39,086 nucleotides of DNA, from assembly GCA_017560225.1 (NCBI GenBank), contig JAFYOJ010000006.1, positions 1 to 39,086 on the forward strand, given 5' to 3'. The DNA comes from Clostridia bacterium (GTDB taxonomy: Bacteria; Bacillota; Clostridia; UBA1212; UBA1255). The notes below the pieces were generated by a model. It did not search any database. It was not told the DNA's origin and saw only the letters and a list, made by a program, of their open reading frames with translations. The position numbers and the translations under genes were made by a program. Numbering within the stretch: the stretch's first letter is position 1; every line of letters starts with the position of its first letter. Positions 33,332 to 39,086 of this stretch are shown one piece after another.

Positions 33332-33969
33332 TTTATGAGATTTTCCGTTTAATCGGCGTCATTACGGGCTATCCTCTGCAACTACTGTTTTTCAAACGGA
33401 AGACGTATTACGAGGATTCCTCAGCTGCGCCCTCTTTCAAAGGCGGAAAATTGATTATTATGAATCATTTTAACATGCTGGATTACGTAATGTCCTGCTT
33501 CATTGTGTTTCCCCGGAAACTGTATGCGGTGGCCTCCGAAATGCCTTTCAAGAGCGCCTTCATGCGTTTCGGTATGAAATTCTTTGGTACAATTCAGTGT
33601 AATCGCGTGACCCGCAATATGGGTTTTATGGACGAAGCGGCTAAGATCCTTTGCAAAGGGAAGTTGGTGCAAATCTTCCCGGAGGGTCGGAATACGCCGG
33701 ACGGTAAAATGCATGACTTTAAACGCAGTTATTTAGTCATCGCCCACCGGGCAAAGGCCCCCATCGTCCCCATTGTAACCGATGGACAATACGGACTGTT
33801 TAAGCGGGCCCACGTCATGATCGGCAAGGAGATTGATGTGTCCTCCTTTTTCACCACCGATCGCCCCATGCCTCCCCGGGAAGAAATCGAGCGAGCAAAT
33901 GCTTACGTATATGGTAAAATGTTAGAATTACAAGCAGAATTAGAACGCAGAAAGCGAGGGGATTCGTAA
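33328..33969 (+). CDS. PlsC-type 1-acylglycerol-3-phosphate O-acyltransferase
   Basis: The 213-aa protein has the HX4D motif (NHFNMLD, residues about 46-52), the FPEGRNT motif (residues about 117-123), and an N-terminal hydrophobic segment. It transfers an acyl chain to a lysophospholipid or lysophosphatidic acid. It overlaps both neighbours (4 nt and 1 nt), so it is translated with the transporter and the hydrolase. Confidence 0.93.
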   Translation: MIYEIFRLIGVITGYPLQLLFFKRKTYYEDSSAAPSFKGGKLIIMNHFNMLDYVMSCFIVFPRKLYAVASEMPFKSAFMRFGMKFFGTIQCNRVTRNMGFMDEAAKILCKGKLVQIFPEGRNTPDGKMHDFKRSYLVIAHRAKAPIVPIVTDGQYGLFKRAHVMIGKEIDVSSFFTTDRPMPPREEIERANAYVYGKMLELQAELERRKRGDS

Positions 33970-34937
33970 TGTTCAAGATTCTATTGCATCCTATTTTCTT
34001 ATGGATTGTGGGTTTCTTGCTGGTATCCGGTCTACTTCTTTGGATTGTATCCCTCTTCGTGGCGTCTTATTGTGTATACGTCAGCACGTTGCGAAAAGGC
34101 AATACCTGGACGCGGGAAATGCCGGAGGACATTGATCCGGAACAAATTCCTATGTATCAGGCAGGACAGGTTTGGAGCGAAGCAAATCAAGCATACAAGA
34201 CCGATGTCCATATTGTTCGGGATGGCTTGAATTTGTACGGCGAATACTACGATTTCGGCAAAAAACGGTGCGCCATGATTCTTTCCGGCCGCACAGAAAG
34301 TTTGAAATACGGATATTATTTCGCTATTCCCTACGCAGAATGTGATTGTAATATCTTGGTGGTGGATCCTCGCGGCCACGGCCTGAGCGACGGAGAATTT
34401 AACACCGTAGGCTTTGAAGAAAGCAAAGATGACATCGCTTGGATTAATTACATTCGCAAGACCTACGGAATCGAGTCTTTCATCCTCCATGGCATCTGTA
34501 TCGGTGCCGCCGGCGGGATGTTTGCTTTAAATAATCCGGATTGTCCAGACTGTATCCACGGAATTGTAACAGAAGGCATGTTCCCCCGTTTCAGTGAATC
34601 CGTGAAGAATCATATGATTGAAAAACGGAGATCTCCGTTTATCACCCTGGATTTAATCGACTGCTGGATGAAGCACTATACCGGTCATTCCATGAAGTAT
34701 GGCCCCTTAGATATCATTCACAATATTCACACGCCCCTTTTGATGCTCCACAGCAAAGAAGATCTTTACTCCACCCCGGAATATGCGGAGAAGTTGTTTA
34801 CCGCTTCCGGCGCGTCGCAAAAAAAGTTGGTGTGGTTCGAGCACGGCAGACATTCCATGTTGCGCCGTACGGACACATTGTTGTATGATACCTCTATCAA
34901 GAACTTTATCGCGGAAATTTCCGCGAATGGTAAATAG
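33969..34937 (+). CDS. Membrane-anchored alpha/beta hydrolase with Cys nucleophile
   Basis: The 322-aa protein has an N-terminal transmembrane helix (residues about 9-33) and an alpha/beta hydrolase domain with VVDPRGHGLSDG, the nucleophile elbow GICIG (Cys177, codon TGT at 34497-34499), the acid Asp265 in HSKEDLY and His295 in HGRHSML. The usual nucleophile is Ser; Cys as in dienelactone hydrolases is rare in this family. It may be a lipase, lysophospholipase or thioesterase acting with the acyltransferase. The frame is intact, so it is not a pseudogene. Confidence 0.88.
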   Translation: MFKILLHPIFLWIVGFLLVSGLLLWIVSLFVASYCVYVSTLRKGNTWTREMPEDIDPEQIPMYQAGQVWSEANQAYKTDVHIVRDGLNLYGEYYDFGKKRCAMILSGRTESLKYGYYFAIPYAECDCNILVVDPRGHGLSDGEFNTVGFEESKDDIAWINYIRKTYGIESFILHGICIGAAGGMFALNNPDCPDCIHGIVTEGMFPRFSESVKNHMIEKRRSPFITLDLIDCWMKHYTGHSMKYGPLDIIHNIHTPLLMLHSKEDLYSTPEYAEKLFTASGASQKKLVWFEHGRHSMLRRTDTLLYDTSIKNFIAEISANGK

Positions 34938-34960
34938 TAAAAAGGAAAAGGAGAATGTTT

Positions 34961-35419
34961 ATGTTTTGTAGATTTTGTGGAAGCGAGTTACCGGAAAATG
35001 CTAATTTCTGTACGAAATGCGGCAAGATTATTGATGACGCAGGGCTTGCACAGGCACCTGCCACCCTGGAAGATTTAATTGGCGATCCTGCAGCACGTGC
35101 CCAAGAGGATCCTTTCAAAAACGAGAAAGATGAATTAGGTGGCGATATTTTAAAATACGGTATTATGAGCTTGGCTTTTGGTTGCACCGGCATATTAAGT
35201 CTGCTGGGCTTGATCTTTGCATGCATCGGTAAATCTAAAGTAGGCAAATACTTGGCTAAATTCCAAGAGACCCAGGGAAAGTCCACCGTTGGTAAGCATT
35301 TATGCACCGCCGGTTTATGGGCAAGTATTGGTATGGCGATTTACTTTACGTTAATTTTTATCATTGCATTGATTAGCGGCCTTGCCGACGGCGGAAGCAG
35401 CAACACCGTCACGTGGTAA
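34961..35419 (+). CDS. Zinc-ribbon membrane protein
   Basis: The 152-aa protein starts with a zinc ribbon (CRFCGSELPENANFCTKCG, four Cys) and has two transmembrane helices (residues about 67-90 and 128-145). Its function is unknown. ATG 34961 is chosen because GGAG is 7 nt upstream; the ATG at 34955 is too close to it. It closes the lipid operon, 23 nt after the hydrolase stop. Confidence 0.85.
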   Translation: MFCRFCGSELPENANFCTKCGKIIDDAGLAQAPATLEDLIGDPAARAQEDPFKNEKDELGGDILKYGIMSLAFGCTGILSLLGLIFACIGKSKVGKYLAKFQETQGKSTVGKHLCTAGLWASIGMAIYFTLIFIIALISGLADGGSSNTVTW

Positions 35420-35445
35420 GAGAATACCGCCGGATCAGGCGAAAT

Positions 35446-35511
35446 AGAAAGAAGGCACCTTTTGGGCTACCTACCATAAAGCAGGTAGGATAGCCCAAGA
35501 GCGCCCTTTCT
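35446..35511. terminator. Long imperfect hairpin after the lipid operon
   Basis: A 66-bp imperfect inverted repeat has outer arms AGAAAG/CTTTCT and inner arms TTGGGCTA/TAGCCCAA plus CCTACC/GGTAGG. It lies between the operon and the recombinase, so it may terminate both. Its 33-bp core is also like the GGG...CCC repeat units. Confidence 0.6.
35464..35496. repeat. Possible single GGG...CCC palindromic unit (33 bp)
   Basis: It reads GGGCTACCTACC, a short loop, GGTAGGATAGCCC, with TTTT and AAGA flanks. The length equals the other units, but the interior is also paired, so it may simply be the terminator core. Confidence 0.4.
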
Positions 35512-35543
35512 AAGAATGAGATACGGTGTAGCCGAAGTTTCGG

Positions 35544-37286
<1,743 letters not shown>

Positions 37287-37287
37287 T

Positions 37288-37316
37288 ATTATACCACATC
37301 CGAGAAAACATTTCAA
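37288..37316 (-). promoter_or_regulatory. Predicted promoter of the recombinase gene
   Basis: The minus strand has TTGAAA (37316-37311) and TATAAT (37293-37288) with a 17-bp spacer. Confidence 0.7.
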
Positions 37317-37348
37317 CACTTTACAACGCTAAAGTCTGCGTAACTTTG

Positions 37349-37636
37349 TTAATTTATTTTGTCCGACACCCTGCGAACACGATCAATGACATTTTCCTTG
37401 GAGTTTTCAGCAAAGCGGGTGTTAACGTGAATGACCGTGCTGCCAAAATCCAAATCGAAATCGAGCTTTCGCGGGAACAATCCCTTGCGGAAGTGCTCTA
37501 TGCGTTCTTCCTTCGTCATTGCTTCAAGCATGGGAAGTCGATTGCGGCTCTCACTCAGAATTTCTTGGATCATATCATATTCCGCGTCGGTTTCGGGGGT
37601 GATGATGTGAATTGTTCTGTAATCCTTGTTCTTCAT
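37349..37636 (-). CDS. TnpW-like transposon protein
   Basis: The 95-aa protein ends with GSTVIHVNTRFAENSKENV, which fits the C-terminal pattern of TnpW proteins found beside relaxases and recombinases in clostridial elements. Its function is unknown. AGGAGGAT precedes ATG 37636; the longer frame to 37669 overlaps mob and is rejected. Confidence 0.75.
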   Translation of the reverse strand: MKNKDYRTIHIITPETDAEYDMIQEILSESRNRLPMLEAMTKEERIEHFRKGLFPRKLDFDLDFGSTVIHVNTRFAENSKENVIDRVRRVSDKIN

Positions 37637-37649
37637 AGCAATATCCTCC

Positions 37650-38654
37650 TTATCTATCTCCAAAATCATCGTCGCGTTTTCGGCTACCCTTGATCTGCGC
37701 CATTATCTCGGGCGGTATCTTCTCGACAAGCTTTTTGTAACGCTCTACTTGCCGTTCAAGAAGATATACGTCGGTCTTGTGTTTCTCAATCTCGCGGTTT
37801 GCTCGTTTGTTTTCAAGTGTCAGATCGAACACCTTGGAACTCTCTCTATCGACCTTTGCGGAAAGCGTCTTTACCTCTTGTTCAAGCCCTTCGATATGCT
37901 TGGTGGTTTCCTTGACCTTGGATGAGAAATATTCTCCCTCCTTTGCCCACTCTCGCAAAACGGCAAGAGCTTCTTCGGACTTACCCTTGGCGTTGAACAT
38001 ACCGATATTGGAGAGTATGGCTTCGACCTCGGAATACATCTTGTCAAGATGCTCGGCTTTCTTGTAGAGCCAAACGGGAATATGCTTGCGGTGAGTGATC
38101 TTTGCAGACTCTCCGCGCTCAATGACCTCATACTTTTCGTGCATATACTCGTAGAAGCCGTCCTGCCAAAACTCAGATAGACGCGCTTGGTTGCCGACGA
38201 TCTCTTTAGCGGTCAGTCGGTTGTCCTCAGATAGCGGCACGAAGCAAAGGTGCATATGAGGTGTTTTCTCGTCAAGGTGGATAACGGCGGATACGATGTT
38301 TTGCTCTCCCACTCGTTCCGCCATAAAATCGTAGGCGCGTTTCATATAGGCGAGCATTTCATCGTGGCTCATCGGTTGGAGCAGATCGGGTGAGCCGGTG
38401 ATAAGCGTTTCCACAAGAAGCACACTATTCTTCTTGATGACCGTCTTACATTCACTCTCAGCTATGCGCTCCTTCACTATCTTGCGATAGCTTTTCTGTG
38501 CGGGTGGTTTCAAGTGAATATTATCCTTGCTCCTTTCAAGGTCAATATCGGGGTTGGACTTGTAGGCTTCTTTCTCTCGTTCATTGTGTTTCTGCGCACT
38601 GAGTATCGTGCCGCCCTTGTGTTTCTTAAATCGTAAAATTGCGTGTACTGCTAT
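37650..38654 (-). CDS. mob: Mob/Pre (MobV) relaxase with ATA in start position
   Basis: MobV relaxases nick oriT for mobilisation. The protein has the motif HLDEKTPHMHLCFVPL, a DTLITGSPD-like VETLITGSPD segment, and a C-terminal coiled coil. Homologues begin with an AxHAILRFxKHKG segment; here that segment is present at the expected place (AVHAILRFKKHKGG) but its first codon is ATA (38654-38652), 8 nt after AGGAGG. Translation may use ATA, or may start at TTG 38513 with loss of the catalytic N-terminal part. The total is 334 aa if ATA is used. Confidence 0.85.
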   Translation of the reverse strand: MAVHAILRFKKHKGGTILSAQKHNEREKEAYKSNPDIDLERSKDNIHLKPPAQKSYRKIVKERIAESECKTVIKKNSVLLVETLITGSPDLLQPMSHDEMLAYMKRAYDFMAERVGEQNIVSAVIHLDEKTPHMHLCFVPLSEDNRLTAKEIVGNQARLSEFWQDGFYEYMHEKYEVIERGESAKITHRKHIPVWLYKKAEHLDKMYSEVEAILSNIGMFNAKGKSEEALAVLREWAKEGEYFSSKVKETTKHIEGLEQEVKTLSAKVDRESSKVFDLTLENKRANREIEKHKTDVYLLERQVERYKKLVEKIPPEIMAQIKGSRKRDDDFGDR

Positions 38655-38769
38655 AAGCGTTTCCTCCTGTTAGTCGTAATTTTGATGGGTACGTGTGGAG
38701 AAGCGAGGGGACGCGGGTACACCGCACAAACGCGGCGGCGTTGTCACACCTTATGCTTTCGTCGAAGCC

Positions 38770-38794
38770 CTGCCGCCATTAAGCGGGGCGGCAG
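38770..38794. repeat. Inverted repeat CTGCCGCC/GGCGGCAG
   Basis: It has a perfect 8-bp stem and a 9-nt loop. Confidence 0.8.
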
Positions 38795-38813
38795 AACTTC
38801 ACCGAAGCGGAGC

Positions 38814-38833
38814 AAATTTGCCTTCGCAAATTT
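38814..38833. repeat. Inverted repeat AAATTTGC/GCAAATTT
   Basis: It has a perfect 8-bp stem and a CTTC loop. Confidence 0.8.
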
Positions 38834-38855
38834 ACTCTGCGTTTATACGGTGTAA

Positions 38856-38885
38856 CACACTATACCTTGCGATGCAAGGAGTGTG
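38856..38885. repeat. Two-part inverted repeat CACACT-CCTTGC/GCAAGG-AGTGTG
   Basis: Two perfect 6-bp stems are separated by an ATA bulge, with a GAT loop. This is the strongest hairpin in the region. Confidence 0.85.
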
Positions 38886-38974
38886 CCATCCGTTCCCTCT
38901 GGACTCCTTAAAAGGCTGCGTCGGAGCAGAAGCAATCCCGATCTATTGCCTCTGCATCCTTGCAACCTTACGGC

Positions 38975-39086
38975 TCATTTTGGTACAAGCACACCCACAG
39001 CTTGTCCCTTACTTGCCGTATTGAAGTAGACAACATTCTCACCGTTGGCTCGAATGTTTCCCTCCGCAACGGACGAGTGTATCCGT
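38975..39086 (-). CDS. 3' end of an unrecognised mobile-element protein
   Basis: The frame is open from the window edge to TGA at 38977-38975. The last ~37 residues include IRANGENVVYFNTASKG and end VGVLVPK. I recall similar ends in element proteins beside relaxases but cannot name the family. The N-terminus lies beyond the window. Confidence 0.6.
   Translation of the reverse strand, partial: RIHSSVAEGNIRANGENVVYFNTASKGQAVGVLVPK

Larger units (their letters stand above)
38655..38974. other. Non-coding, hairpin-rich region, candidate oriT
   Basis: No convincing gene is seen in these 320 bp between mob and the next gene. It has three strong hairpins (38770-38794, 38814-38833 and 38856-38885). 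The position just upstream of a relaxase gene is where oriT usually lies. The nick site is not identified. Confidence 0.45.

Overview
The window looks like a chromosomal segment of a spore-forming, low-to-mid GC Clostridia (Firmicutes). The evidence is the sporulation genes dpaA, dpaB and spoVS, an RNase Y-YmdB-SpoVS cluster in the same order as in Bacillus, a YtrA-type GntR regulator with its ABC transporter, a FakA/FakB fatty-acid kinase pair, and strong Shine-Dalgarno sites. I cannot name a genus from sequence alone. About 35.4 kb looks like ordinary chromosome. The last ~3.6 kb is the end of an integrative, mobilisable element.

Layout. 1-4067 (minus): priA (C-terminus off the window), a small P-loop protein, and dpaB-dpaA for dipicolinic acid synthesis. 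4180-6398: an unrecognised protein convergent with an orphan solute-binding lipoprotein. 6550-9513 (minus): spoVS, ymdB, rny. 9687-11330: a phospholipase C-like protein overlapping the 3' end of cysK, then a small Cys-rich protein. 11478-16186 (plus): zapA, a U32 protein, dut, an IspF-family gene, an ECF-S-like membrane protein and a nitroreductase, tightly packed. 16188-22532 (minus): NlpC/P60 lipoprotein, a DUF4432 epimerase-like protein, metG, and two paralogous secreted proteins with C-terminal anchors. 22641-24751: a DUF1294 protein, then an ABC permease, ATPase and GntR regulator under a clear promoter and operator. 24956-29272: a WYL regulator, small unknown proteins, an MBL hydrolase, thioredoxin, a lipoprotein and a YczE-like membrane protein.

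29404-35419 (plus) is a compact operon: fakB, fakA, a GPH/MelB-like transporter, a PlsC-type acyltransferase, a membrane-anchored alpha/beta hydrolase with a Cys nucleophile (GICIG), and a zinc-ribbon membrane protein. Four of its junctions overlap or nearly touch. Together they suggest a route for taking up, deacylating and re-acylating exogenous lipids or lysolipids.

35544-39086 (minus) carries a large serine recombinase, a TnpW-like protein, a Mob/Pre relaxase whose expected start codon reads ATA, a hairpin-rich oriT-like region, and the 3' end of another gene.

The most unusual non-coding signal is a set of 32-35 bp palindromic units. Each begins GGG and ends CCC, has complementary ends and a variable interior, and they sit in tandem in intergenic gaps at 7795-7866, 17529-17689 and 24806-24900. 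A similar single unit lies at 35464-35496. At 17582-17636 one unit overlaps a rho-independent terminator so that the two folds exclude each other.
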